This document shows positions 9,483 through 18,018 of a stretch of DNA of 64,000 bases, piece after piece. Made by a program: the position numbers and the translations under genes. Below the pieces are notes generated by a model, which made no database searches, was not told the origin of the DNA, and saw only the letters and a list, made by a program, of their open reading frames with translations. Position 1 is the first letter of the stretch; every line of letters starts with the position of its first letter. Origin of the DNA: Limosilactobacillus frumenti DSM 13145 (lineage in GTDB: Bacteria; Bacillota; Bacilli; Lactobacillales; Lactobacillaceae); contig NZ_AZER01000014.1 in assembly GCF_001436045.1 (NCBI RefSeq), positions 228,709 to 292,708 of the forward strand. The letters are read 5' to 3'.

Positions 9483-10975
9483 TGTTTTTTTTCGTTAACC
9501 AATACTTACTTAGTAATAACTCCAGTATTGAACACGCGGAAATGAAGCGGCTGAAGTTATTTAAGGACCATAATGTTCCAGCTAAGCTAGTTACTCAAAG
9601 TTTCGATTCAATTATTCATGCCACTTTGAGTCGGTTTGGCTTGAGCGATGATCAATTGGTAAACATGTACGATTTCTTTGCGGGAACAACTGATTATAAA
9701 GGACATGTTTTGCATGTATCAGACTTGAATTTACCAATTGAATACCAAGTCGGTACCGGCAATAACTACCAAGAAGTCAAGGATGGGGACCGCCTAGTCT
9801 GCATCGTTTACTTTACTGGTGGTACTGTTGGCCTTGTCAACCATGTCGATTGGTTCGACGTTACTGGTAACTTAACCCTACGGCAACAATTTGACTTGCG
9901 GGGCTTCAAAGCGGTTGACCAGTTCTTTGGCCAGGACGGGCGGATGAGTTATGAACGTTATTATCGTCCAGATAAGACGATTTATATGGAAAGGTATTAT
10001 GTTAAGTCTGTTCAGGATACACCAATTAACTCGCTGAATGTTTTGCAGAATTATAATGGAAAAGACTATTACTTTGATAGTGAAGAAGAACTTTTCCAGT
10101 TTTTCCTTGATGAACTGAATAGGGCGAATGGCGAAAATAATGTCTTCATTGCTGACCGGCCAGCGATTGCTATTCAACCGGTCCAAAACATGCAAACCAA
10201 GGCCAAAAAGTACTTGTGGATTGCGATGAACCACGTCAATGACGGTGATAATTTGAAGACCGGTCCATTGAACGCCATGCTGCAAGGGCCACTAATCAAT
10301 GATCTTGATAAGTGGGATGGGGTCATTACGATGACTCAAGCGCAAGCGGACATGTTAAAGAAGCGCATCGGGGAAGATAAACCAATCGTTGCGATTAATG
10401 CGGTCCCTGTTAAGACTAATTTACAACGGGTGCCAATGAGTGCTCGGCAACGCGGATCACTTATCTACGTTGGTCGGCTGGGTGAAGATAAGCAAATCAG
10501 CAAGCTAATTAAAATCTTTGGACGGGTTCAAAAAAAGTACCCAGCAACGCACTTGACGTTGTATGGTTACGGTAATCCTGACGATGTAAAGCGGTACGAG
10601 AAACAGGTAGAGGACGCTCAGTTGGGTGGCCTAGTTACCTTTGCGGGTTATCAACCGAACCTGGAGCAGGCTTACAATAGTGCACAACTGTTCGTCGATA
10701 CTAGCCGGATTGACGGTCAACCATTAGCGATGGGAGAAGCTTTATCACACGGTGTTCCGGTAGTTACTTATGACTACTTGTATGGACCAGCTGAAATGGT
10801 TCAGTCTGATGTTAATGGTGAGTTAATTCCACTGAATAACGCTAAGAAGATGGAAAAGGCGATTCTCAACTTATTACAAAACCCACAGTTACTTCAAAAG
10901 TTGAGTACTGGGGCGTACGATTCGCTTGATAACATTAGTAATTTACATACTTGGAAACAGTGGGTAGCTTTATAA
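9482..10975 (+). CDS. GT4 glycosyltransferase-like partner (second of pair)
   Basis: 497 residues, homologous in layout to the preceding gene (FFVNQYLLSNNSSIEHAEMKRL; VDWFDVTGNLTLRQQFDLRG; GSLIYVGRLGEDKQISKL). In the EX7E position the first acidic residue is Asp411 (DGQPLAMGE), not Glu, with Glu419 retained. In known GtfA-GtfB pairs one subunit is a co-activator; the substitution is compatible with such a role but does not prove it. A strong AAGGAGG precedes the start, and stop/start overlap (TAATG) suggests equimolar synthesis. Confidence 0.82.
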   Translation: MFFFVNQYLLSNNSSIEHAEMKRLKLFKDHNVPAKLVTQSFDSIIHATLSRFGLSDDQLVNMYDFFAGTTDYKGHVLHVSDLNLPIEYQVGTGNNYQEVKDGDRLVCIVYFTGGTVGLVNHVDWFDVTGNLTLRQQFDLRGFKAVDQFFGQDGRMSYERYYRPDKTIYMERYYVKSVQDTPINSLNVLQNYNGKDYYFDSEEELFQFFLDELNRANGENNVFIADRPAIAIQPVQNMQTKAKKYLWIAMNHVNDGDNLKTGPLNAMLQGPLINDLDKWDGVITMTQAQADMLKKRIGEDKPIVAINAVPVKTNLQRVPMSARQRGSLIYVGRLGEDKQISKLIKIFGRVQKKYPATHLTLYGYGNPDDVKRYEKQVEDAQLGGLVTFAGYQPNLEQAYNSAQLFVDTSRIDGQPLAMGEALSHGVPVVTYDYLYGPAEMVQSDVNGELIPLNNAKKMEKAILNLLQNPQLLQKLSTGAYDSLDNISNLHTWKQWVAL

Positions 10976-11043
10976 AATTAAATTAATTAATAACGACCTT
11001 GCGTCGCATTAAGGACTTACCTCTTTTTATACTTGAATATAGG

Positions 11044-11088
11044 AATATCTGGCATTGGTTTAGCATAAACCAATGCCAGATATTTTAA
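11044..11088. terminator. Bidirectional terminator after glycosyltransferase pair
   Basis: A very strong stem: TATCTGGCATTGGTTTA pairs with TAAACCAATGCCAGATA around a 3-4-nt loop, between convergent genes. Confidence 0.9.
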
Positions 11089-11120
11089 AAATCTTTTTTA
11101 AGTTTTTTACATTCAAACGT

Positions 11121-12512
11121 TTACTTTCGCAATGATAATTTAACCACGGCTTCACACCGAGTTGTTTGAGGCATCATATCCACGGGCTGGATATAATCAA
11201 CATGGTAAACACTTGTCAATCGACGGAGGTTCCGCGCTAAGGAAGCCATACTACAGGAGACATAGGCAAACTTCTGGGGCTTTTCTTTGAGAATTTGCTC
11301 AATCAACTGGTCGTCAAGTCCTGTTCGTGGTGGATCCACTACTAAGGTATCAAAGTGACAACCTTCTCGACGCCAACGGGGCATCACATCTTCAGCGGCG
11401 CCAACTTCATAGTGCGCGTTGGTAATGTTGTTCAGGCGGGCATTTTCCTGGGCATCCGCGACCGCCTCAGGGATGGTTTCCATTCCCCAAACTTCTTTTA
11501 CCTGGTTGGCTAACGATAGCCCAATTGTACCAATCCCGGCGTACGCATCAATTAAGGTATCGTCCGGTGATAAGGACAGGGCCTTAGCTGCTTCTTCATA
11601 CAGGTTTTCCGTTTGTTCGGGATTGAGCTGTAAGAAAGAGCGGGCAGATAGTTTGAAATCAAGCCCCATTAAGCTCTCGGTAATGTATTTCTCTCCGGCC
11701 AGGTGAATCATCTGGTTGCCCCAAACTAATGGGGTATTGCCGGGATTAACATTTTGCATGATCGAAACAACCTTCGGCAGAGATTGTTGAATAGCAGTGA
11801 TAAGTTGGTACTTGTGGGGCAACTTTGGCGTATTAGTAATAAAGGTCAGTTGTAATTCGCCGGTGGCTCGCGATTCGCGAACAACGAGTGTCTTTATGAT
11901 CCCACTATTGTGTTGCTCATCATATACTGGAATGGCAAGTTGTTCGATTAATTCCACCACAGTTCGAATGACGTTCATCGTGGCTGGCATTTGGACAGCG
12001 CACGTTTTCATATCGACGAGGTCGTGGGAATTCGCTTTGTACAAACCGGCGGCAACCTGGCCATTAACCATGCGGACTTGGAAAGTTGCCTTATTCCGGT
12101 AGCCATATTCATGTGGGGCAGCAATCGTCGGTCGTACATCGTAAGCCCGATAACCATAGGGCTTAAACTTAGCTAAACTATCAAGCACCACTTGCCGTTT
12201 AAACCGCAATTGCTGAGGATAAGCCAAATTTTCTAATTCAAAGCCCCCGGCAACGTTGGCATACGGATCACGTGGCTGGACCCGGTCCCGGCTGACCTTC
12301 CGCAGACGGTGGATTTTCCCTTCTAAGTAGCGGGGATGAACTTTAGTCACTTCGGCGACGACGACTTCATGTGGTAATGCACCGGGAACAAAGCATACTT
12401 TATGTTTAAAATAACCAATTCCCTGACCATTAACTCCTAAACGCCGAATGGTTAACGGAAAACGATCACCGACAGCAACTTCAACGGTATCGTGATGGTG
12501 TAATGGTTTCAT
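11121..12512 (-). CDS. 23S rRNA (uracil-C5)-methyltransferase, RlmD/RlmCD-like, lacking most Fe-S cysteines
   Basis: 463 residues: TRAM domain (about 1-70), then an insert, then a Rossmann methyltransferase with LIDAYAGIGTIGLSLA for SAM, VVDPPRTGLD, and catalytic Cys420 in YVSCSMASLARNL. Family members normally bind a [4Fe-4S] cluster through a CX5CX2C-type motif after the TRAM domain. Here that stretch reads DPYANVAGGFELENLAYPQQL with no cysteine; only the later Cys (KTCAVQ) remains. The function is therefore assigned by family, and the exact uridine is unknown. AAAGGAGT precedes the ATG. Confidence 0.88.
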   Translation of the reverse strand: MKPLHHHDTVEVAVGDRFPLTIRRLGVNGQGIGYFKHKVCFVPGALPHEVVVAEVTKVHPRYLEGKIHRLRKVSRDRVQPRDPYANVAGGFELENLAYPQQLRFKRQVVLDSLAKFKPYGYRAYDVRPTIAAPHEYGYRNKATFQVRMVNGQVAAGLYKANSHDLVDMKTCAVQMPATMNVIRTVVELIEQLAIPVYDEQHNSGIIKTLVVRESRATGELQLTFITNTPKLPHKYQLITAIQQSLPKVVSIMQNVNPGNTPLVWGNQMIHLAGEKYITESLMGLDFKLSARSFLQLNPEQTENLYEEAAKALSLSPDDTLIDAYAGIGTIGLSLANQVKEVWGMETIPEAVADAQENARLNNITNAHYEVGAAEDVMPRWRREGCHFDTLVVDPPRTGLDDQLIEQILKEKPQKFAYVSCSMASLARNLRRLTSVYHVDYIQPVDMMPQTTRCEAVVKLSLRK

Positions 12513-12724
12513 CTTAAAAAACTCCTTTTAAGTGAGCAGGTCGATGTAATGACGCCTTATTGTAGCATATTTATTGAATGCCATTCTGAATAAATGGATG
12601 ATGCTGAACAGGTCATTATTAATAATCGTAATTTATTACAATAGATACATGCAAAATACCTGAAAAATAGACTATTATCATAGTAAAATAAGATTTACTT
12701 AATAAGAAGAGGAAGTGACATCTT

Positions 12725-13294
12725 TTGAAGATTGCAGCAATCGCTGGTTCGAATGCTAACCATTCATATAACCGGATGCTATTGGAGTACATGGCTAATC
12801 GTTATAAGGATCAAGATCAGTTTGACGTGATCGATATTCGCCCGGTACCCATGTTTAACGAAAGCTTTCGTGGGGACTTGCCCCAGTCAGTTAAGGATAT
12901 TGACCAACGAATTCAGGCTGCCGATGCGGTGATTATCGCGAGTCCGGAATACAACCACTCAATTACATCGGCTTTGAAAAGTACGATTGAATGGTTATCA
13001 TATCAGGTTCACCCATTAGACCATAAACCAGTATGGACCACGGGGGCTTCCACCTTAGCGCAGGGAACTTCACGATCTCAAGTTCAGCTACGCGATATTC
13101 TCATTTCACCAGGACTGAATGCATCGCTTTGTCAGATGTCTGAATTTTTCTTAAGCGACGTTCGTAATGAAATGGACGAAGATGGCAACCTCACTAACCC
13201 CGTCACCATTAAAGTACTCGACAAATGTATGGCCGAATTTCGCCCATTTGCCCGGGCCATTAATCGATTAACAGAGGAGATGAAGCAACAGTGA
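12725..13294 (+). CDS. NADPH-dependent FMN reductase family protein
   Basis: 189-residue flavodoxin-like protein (pfam03358 type). It opens KIAAIAGSNANHSYNRMLLEYM, a phosphate-binding loop for FMN, and has ASPEYNHSITSALKSTIEWLS, the family's SPEYN signature. Such enzymes pass electrons from NAD(P)H to FMN, quinones or azo compounds. Start is TTG at 12725, placed 6-7 nt after AGAGGAAGTGA. It overlaps the next, homologous gene by 4 bases. It heads the operon with the PAS fusion and apbE, so it probably supplies electrons to, or works in parallel with, that protein. Confidence 0.88.
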   Translation: MKIAAIAGSNANHSYNRMLLEYMANRYKDQDQFDVIDIRPVPMFNESFRGDLPQSVKDIDQRIQAADAVIIASPEYNHSITSALKSTIEWLSYQVHPLDHKPVWTTGASTLAQGTSRSQVQLRDILISPGLNASLCQMSEFFLSDVRNEMDEDGNLTNPVTIKVLDKCMAEFRPFARAINRLTEEMKQQ

Positions 13295-14517
13295 AAAAGA
13301 TTTTAGCTTTTGTCGGTACGAATGCGGATTTCTCATATAATCGATTGTTGCTCCGTTTTATGAAAAAGCATTTCAAGCAGATGGCCGAGATTGAAATTTA
13401 TGAAGTGCGCAAGTTGCCACCATTTAGTGTTGACACGCCGTTATCAGAACAAACGGAAGTGTGGAAGCTTAAGCAGAAGGTTAAACAAGCGGATGGGTTA
13501 GTTTTCTCAACTCCAGAATATGATCACGGGATTCCCGCGGTGCTAAAAAGTGCAATTGAATGGTTATCCTACCACACCACCGTTCTTAAAAAGAAACCAA
13601 CAATGGTCGTCGGGGTGGCTTATGGTCGTCAGGCATCCGCCCGTTCGCAGGTTCAAATGCGACAAATCTTGATTTCGCCAGATTGCGATACTAATTTATT
13701 GCCAGGCAATGAAGTCCTCATTGGTAACGTCAAACAAACCTTTGCCAAGGATGGGCGGATCGTTGACCAAGAGATTGTCGATAACCTTGAACAGTGCTTT
13801 ACCCACTTTATTGAATATATTCAAATCTTTGAAAATGTTAGGAGGACTGATCTACAAATGTCCGTTAAACAACCCACGATTAGTGATGCGTATGTCCAAT
13901 TCCCAACTGGGCGCCTTACTTTGAAGCAAGTTCAGCAAATCTTTTCCACAATTCCATTTGAAGTGGACCTGATCGATGCTGATGACCGGTTTGCTTGGTA
14001 TTCAGACAAGCCAAACCGGGAACATGTCCGTAATGTTGCTTCCCTGAATGAGACTGTTCAGGAATGTCATCCACCAATGGCCGTGCCCGCAGTGATGAGT
14101 ATCATCAATAGTTTCCGTGAAGGCAAGCGGGACGTGGTCACACGACCATTATGGATGAAGGGCCACCGTTCCTTGATCCAGTACTATGCTCTCCGTGATG
14201 TAGATGGCCATTATCTCGGTACAATTGAGTTCACGGGCAGTGTGGAATATATTTTGCAGCTCTTTGAAAATGGTGCCTGGGACCAGGACGCAACCACGGG
14301 AGCATCACAATCAGGTGCTGACGCTTCTACTGGGGCCTCTCAAAATGATGATGAAGAGTCGTCTGAACCTGATGCATCAACGGGCGCATCTGAAAACGAC
14401 AGCAATGGTAATAAACAGGCTGATGCTTCTACGGGTGCTTCAGAAACTGGTTCCGTAGATGCTGAAGATGATGATGCCGATGCTTCTACCGGGGCTTCCC
14501 AACACGATGATAAATAA
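13291..14517 (+). CDS. FMN reductase-PAS fusion with five flavinylation-type motifs
   Basis: 408 residues in three parts. Residues 1-185 are an FMN-reductase domain like the preceding gene (VGTNADFSYNRLLLRFM; STPEYDHGIPAVLKSAIEWLS). Residues 190-325 are a PAS domain of the DUF438/PAS_10 kind, with ECHPPMAVPAVMSII at Cys259 and YYALRDVDGHYLGTIEF. Residues 333-403 are an acidic, Ser/Thr-rich tail with five DA(S/T)TGAS motifs. This matches the D-x-x-(S/T)-G-A-(S/T) signature to which ApbE attaches FMN, and apbE follows directly. There is no signal peptide or membrane helix, so it is predicted cytosolic. The multi-FMN electron-carrier role is inference. A strong internal ribosome binding site lies at the domain junction. 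Confidence 0.85.
   Translation: MKKILAFVGTNADFSYNRLLLRFMKKHFKQMAEIEIYEVRKLPPFSVDTPLSEQTEVWKLKQKVKQADGLVFSTPEYDHGIPAVLKSAIEWLSYHTTVLKKKPTMVVGVAYGRQASARSQVQMRQILISPDCDTNLLPGNEVLIGNVKQTFAKDGRIVDQEIVDNLEQCFTHFIEYIQIFENVRRTDLQMSVKQPTISDAYVQFPTGRLTLKQVQQIFSTIPFEVDLIDADDRFAWYSDKPNREHVRNVASLNETVQECHPPMAVPAVMSIINSFREGKRDVVTRPLWMKGHRSLIQYYALRDVDGHYLGTIEFTGSVEYILQLFENGAWDQDATTGASQSGADASTGASQNDDEESSEPDASTGASENDSNGNKQADASTGASETGSVDAEDDDADASTGASQHDDK
13840..13860 (+). promoter_or_regulatory. Internal ribosome binding site and ATG at domain junction
   Basis: A perfect AGGAGG (13840-13845) stands 12 nt before an in-frame ATG (13858) that encodes Met190, the first residue of the PAS part. Initiation here would give a 219-residue PAS-tail protein without the reductase domain. 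Confidence 0.6.
14287..14499 (+). repeat. Five DASTGAS-type motifs in the C-terminal tail
   Basis: Copies at 14287-14307 (DATTGAS), 14320-14340, 14371-14391, 14422-14442 and 14479-14499 (all DASTGAS). Spacings vary from 11 to 19 codons from start to start. The codons differ between copies at silent positions, so the motif is conserved as protein, not as fresh DNA duplication. They match ApbE-type flavinylation sites. Confidence 0.85.
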
Positions 14518-15442
14518 GCAAGAGTTAACTGCCCAGCGCCATTCACTAGTTCACCATGCTTTAGGCACGCGGATTGTCCTCACTATTTATGGCGATCAAT
14601 ATTTTCCGTTACTAAAGCAATCGATGCGCTTAATTGACCAATATGAAGATCGGTTAACCGTCAATCGACCGGAATCTGAGGTAATGTCCATTAACCATGC
14701 TGCTGGGCGGATACCTAAAATTGTTTCGCCGTCTACCTATGAATTGATTAAGTTAGCAGTTCATTATAGTCGCGAAAACTTTGGCTTCAATGCCTTGATT
14801 GGACCACTTGTGAAACTGTGGAAAATTGGCTTTAAGGGGGCCCGGGTACCGACAGATCGTGAAATTCAAGCACGGTTGCGGTTAATTGACCCTTATAAAG
14901 TGTTGCTGGATGATGCGGGACATACGGTATTCCTGGAAGAACCGGGAATGGAATTAGACCTTGGGGGAATTGCCAAAGGTTATATTGCTGACCGGATAAA
15001 GGACTTGTGGGATACTCGTCATGTTCCAGCGGGCATTATCGACTTGGGGGGCAATTTACTATTTGTTGGTCAATCCCCTCGCCGGGCAGACGGCCACTGG
15101 GTAATTGGTGTGCAAGACCCACGATTGAATCGCGGTGAGAACATTGAATTAGTTCAAAAACCAGCTTGTTCAGCCGTCACGTCAGGGATCTATGAACGGT
15201 TCTTGGAGGTTAATGGCAAAAAGTACCATCATTTGTTAGATCCACGCACGGGCTACCCGTTACAAACTGATTTATCGAGTGTCACTGTTTTTACGCAACA
15301 ATCCGTCATGGGTGAAATTGAAGCTAAGCGGTTGTTCTTTAATGGTCAGCCAATAGCTGACTGGCAAAAGCAACCTGGTAACCTGGGAGCTGTCTTTGTT
15401 CAGCAGAACGAGCAGATTATAAATGTGGCGGTGACAAATTAA
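14507..15442 (+). CDS. apbE: FAD:protein FMN transferase
   Basis: Transfers FMN from FAD onto a Ser/Thr of target proteins. The 311 residues show ApbE hallmarks: GTRIVLTIYG, ELDLGGIAKGYIADRI, GIIDLGGNLLFVG, AVTSGIYERF and HHLLDPRTGYPLQTDLSSVTV. There is no signal peptide or lipobox, so the enzyme should act in the cytosol, as needed for its predicted neighbour target. Start: ATG at 14507, overlapping the upstream stop by 11 bases with no clear ribosome binding site, so translation is probably coupled. Earlier in-frame start codons would extend into the repeat-coding region and add unlike sequence. Confidence 0.93.
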   Translation: MINKQELTAQRHSLVHHALGTRIVLTIYGDQYFPLLKQSMRLIDQYEDRLTVNRPESEVMSINHAAGRIPKIVSPSTYELIKLAVHYSRENFGFNALIGPLVKLWKIGFKGARVPTDREIQARLRLIDPYKVLLDDAGHTVFLEEPGMELDLGGIAKGYIADRIKDLWDTRHVPAGIIDLGGNLLFVGQSPRRADGHWVIGVQDPRLNRGENIELVQKPACSAVTSGIYERFLEVNGKKYHHLLDPRTGYPLQTDLSSVTVFTQQSVMGEIEAKRLFFNGQPIADWQKQPGNLGAVFVQQNEQIINVAVTN

Positions 15443-15455
15443 CTATAATATATTA

Positions 15456-15484
15456 TTGTCAATTGACTATAAATGTAATATGAT
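15456..15484 (+). promoter_or_regulatory. serS promoter
   Basis: TTGTCA (15456-15461), 17-bp spacer, TATGAT (15479-15484), just upstream of the T-box. Confidence 0.75.
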
Positions 15485-15491
15485 AATGGCG

Positions 15492-15714
15492 GAGATAAAA
15501 CACGAATGCATTTTAAGTAGACCATCAAGAGAAGCAGCGGGTGGTGCAAGCTGTTGGTCGAAACTCCGGTGCAGATAAATGTGGGCGGGTAATGCCGCAC
15601 GGCTGATGGCCGTTATCCATCGCGAGGGTGACAAACAGTTGTCAAACTTGGGTGGTACCGCGGAACTAAGAGCCATTTCGTCCCAAAATATAAGGGATGG
15701 AATGGCTCTTTTTA
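15492..15714 (+). promoter_or_regulatory. T-box leader of serS
   Basis: Contains the T-box core GGGTGGTACCGCG (15650-15662) followed by a terminator AAGAGCCATTTCGTCCC / GGGATGGAATGGCTCTT plus T-run (15668-15714). The Stem I half carries GGGTGGTGCAAGC and a TCC triplet (in GAAACTCCGG) consistent with a serine specifier, though the fold was not computed. Uncharged tRNA-Ser would favour read-through into serS. Confidence 0.88.
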
Positions 15715-15729
15715 TTAGGAGGAATTGTT

Positions 15730-17028
15730 ATGTTAGACATTAAAAAGATTCGTAAAGATCCAGATTTCTTTAAGCAGAAGTTAGCTACGCGGGGCATTAA
15801 AGCTGAAGAAATTGACGAAGTCCTTGAATTAGATAAAAAGCGTCGTGAATTATTGCAACAAACTGAAGCGATGAAGGCCAAGCGGAATGCCGCTTCCAAG
15901 AAGATTGGGGAAGCTAAGCGCAATGGTGAATCAGCTGATGAAGCAGTTAAGGAAACCCGGGAATTAGGTGACCAAATTAAGGCACTTGATGAAAAGGTAG
16001 AAGCTAATGATGAAGTCTTCCACGATAAGATGTCCCGGTTGCCAAATATCCCCCACGAAGGCGTTCCTGTTAGCTTAACTGAAGAAGGATCAGTTGAATT
16101 ACGTAAGGTCGGCAAGATCCGTGACTTTGATTTTCAACCAAAGCACCACTGGGATGTTGGTGAAAACCTCGGAATCCTCGACTTTGACCGTGCTCGTAAG
16201 GTATCTGGTGCCCGCTTTGTTTACTACTTAGGCTTGGGTGCCCAATTGGAACGGGCCGTTTACAACTTCATGTTGGATGAACACATGAAAGATGGTTATA
16301 CCGAAGTATTGCCACCATACATTGTTAAGGCCGCTTCAATGTACGGAACTGGTCAATTCCCGAAGTTCAAGGAAGGGGTTTACCAAGTTAATGGTGAAGA
16401 TATGACCTTGATTCCAACGGCCGAAGTGCCATTGACTAATTACTACCGGGGTGAAGTTATCCCTGCTGAAGAATTACCAGTTTATGTAACTGCTTTGACC
16501 CCATGCTTCCGTTCTGAAGCCGGTGCTGCTGGTCGTGACACCCGTGGTTTGATTCGGATGCATCAATTCAACAAGGTTGAAATGGTTAAGTACACTAAGC
16601 CAGAAGATTCATGGGACGAATTGGAAAAGATGACGGCTAATGGTGAAAACATCCTGAAGAAGCTGGAGATTCCTTACCATGTCATTACACTGACGACTAG
16701 TGACATGAGCTTCACAGCTTCTGAAACTCACGATATTGAGCTGTGGATGCCTGCTCAAAACAAGTACCGTGAAGTATCATCTTGCTCGAACTGCCTGGAC
16801 TTCCAAGCACGGCGGATGCACACTCAATACCGGGATGAAAATGGTAAGCTTCAATATGTTCACACCTTAAACGGTTCTGGCCTTGCTGTTGGTCGAACTG
16901 TCGCCGCTATTTTGGAAAACTACCAAAACGAAGATGGTTCCGTCACCGTTCCAAAGGTCTTAGTACCATACATGCATGGTGTTACTAAGATTACCAAGGA
17001 AAATGCGGTACCATTCCGTAACAAGTAA
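15730..17028 (+). CDS. serS: Seryl-tRNA synthetase
   Basis: Class II synthetase of 432 residues. The N-terminal coiled-coil arm (about 30-105, rich in Lys/Glu) binds the tRNA. The catalytic core has [27 protein letters not shown] (motif 2) and [19 protein letters not shown] (motif 3). I chose the ATG at 15730, giving [11 protein letters not shown], because AGGAGG lies about 9 nt upstream; a longer frame reading into the T-box terminator is not coding. Controlled by the T-box upstream. Confidence 0.97.
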   Translation: MLDIKKIRKDPDFFKQKLATRGIKAEEIDEVLELDKKRRELLQQTEAMKAKRNAASKKIGEAKRNGESADEAVKETRELGDQIKALDEKVEANDEVFHDKMSRLPNIPHEGVPVSLTEEGSVELRKVGKIRDFDFQPKHHWDVGENLGILDFDRARKVSGARFVYYLGLGAQLERAVYNFMLDEHMKDGYTEVLPPYIVKAASMYGTGQFPKFKEGVYQVNGEDMTLIPTAEVPLTNYYRGEVIPAEELPVYVTALTPCFRSEAGAAGRDTRGLIRMHQFNKVEMVKYTKPEDSWDELEKMTANGENILKKLEIPYHVITLTTSDMSFTASETHDIELWMPAQNKYREVSSCSNCLDFQARRMHTQYRDENGKLQYVHTLNGSGLAVGRTVAAILENYQNEDGSVTVPKVLVPYMHGVTKITKENAVPFRNK

Positions 17029-17036
17029 TTGAAATA

Positions 17037-17073
17037 AACGTCCATTGAGGGAATTCCCCAGTGGACGTTTTTT
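17037..17073 (+). terminator. serS terminator
   Basis: AACGTCCA / TGGACGTT stem around TTGAGGGAATTCCCCAG, followed by TTTTT. Confidence 0.85.
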
Positions 17074-17139
17074 AATTTATATAGATAATTTGCGCTATAA
17101 TGGGTATCTGTTAACAGTATGTGGTTAGGAAGGATTCGT

Positions 17140-17736
17140 ATGAAGAAAAGTATTGTATCAGGAATGGCGGCGCTCTTAATTGCGGGAGTGTTAGCTGGTT
17201 GTGGAAATAAGAGTGCTAGCACGAACAGTAGCAGTAGTCAAAACAACTCATCCCAATCGTCACAAGTCGCTAGCAGTCAATCTGCTAGTGCCATGAGCAG
17301 CTCGTCGACGCCAGTTCAACACGTCGACGATAAAACGGTTGGCGTAATGGTTGCTTTATTAGCCCAGCCTGATTGGTTCAAAAACGGGATTGACGACATG
17401 TACTATGGTGTTCACGGTCAAGACGGCGACGATGACGACAGTGGGGACCTGAATGGTTACAGCTATATTACTGCCAATGGGGATCCCACTAGCTTCATCC
17501 ACTATAAAGTAAATGGCAATATGGTGATCTACAAGCAGTGGATTCCGGGTGATTCGGTTGCTGATGGACACATGGAAACGAAGACTGTGTCGTTGGCCCG
17601 TCTGGAGAAAGACTACTATGTTAGTCAATCACAGAAGGATGAAGTTAATGGTTATGCCAACCAACTTAAATCTGAAGCGGCCTACAATAGCTCAATTAAG
17701 AACTCAGACAACAATGATGACGACGATGATGATTAA
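17140..17736 (+). CDS. Secreted lipoprotein with acidic tail
   Basis: 198 residues. It has a lipoprotein signal peptide: KK, a hydrophobic run, and the lipobox LAGC with Cys21. A Ser/Gln-rich linker (about 22-60) follows, then a compact domain beginning VGVMVALLAQPDWFKNGIDDMYYGVHG. The protein ends in a run of Asp residues. The domain resembles lactobacillus lipoproteins often called Lreu_0056 family; this is from memory and the function is unknown. AGGAAGGA precedes the ATG. It would be anchored outside the membrane. Confidence 0.8.
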   Translation: MKKSIVSGMAALLIAGVLAGCGNKSASTNSSSSQNNSSQSSQVASSQSASAMSSSSTPVQHVDDKTVGVMVALLAQPDWFKNGIDDMYYGVHGQDGDDDDSGDLNGYSYITANGDPTSFIHYKVNGNMVIYKQWIPGDSVADGHMETKTVSLARLEKDYYVSQSQKDEVNGYANQLKSEAAYNSSIKNSDNNDDDDDD

Positions 17737-17762
17737 ATAACTTTGTTTTTGAAGTTAGTGAA

Positions 17763-17793
17763 GCGTCTCGAGATATCGATCGAGGCGTTTTTT
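17763..17793 (+). terminator. Lipoprotein gene terminator
   Basis: GCGTCTCGA pairs with TCGAGGCG, followed by six T. Confidence 0.88.
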
Positions 17794-18018
17794 GTTTACA
17801 AATAGGTAAAATGAGATCATTCTTAGAAAATATTGAAAGCGTTATTTGCGACTTAATTTAAATAAGCAGGGATAAAATTTTGCATAATTAATCGACTGAA
17901 TAAACCGCTATCATCTTGATTTTGCACGGACCTAGCTTAATTCTATTCACTTATGACGTTGGCAATGATAAGGTATTAGCAACGTTAAGATTTGATTAGA
18001 AAAAGGGAGTCGGTATAG

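Noticed and set aside
13030..13065. TTGAS motif (VWTTGAS) in the first FMN reductase as a sixth flavinylation site
   Set aside because: It lies inside the folded flavodoxin-like domain and lacks the Asp at the start of the motif; probably chance.
14340..14546. Minus-strand frame across the flavinylation repeats
   Set aside because: A mirror of the repeat-coding region with no ribosome binding site; composition is explained by the plus-strand motifs.
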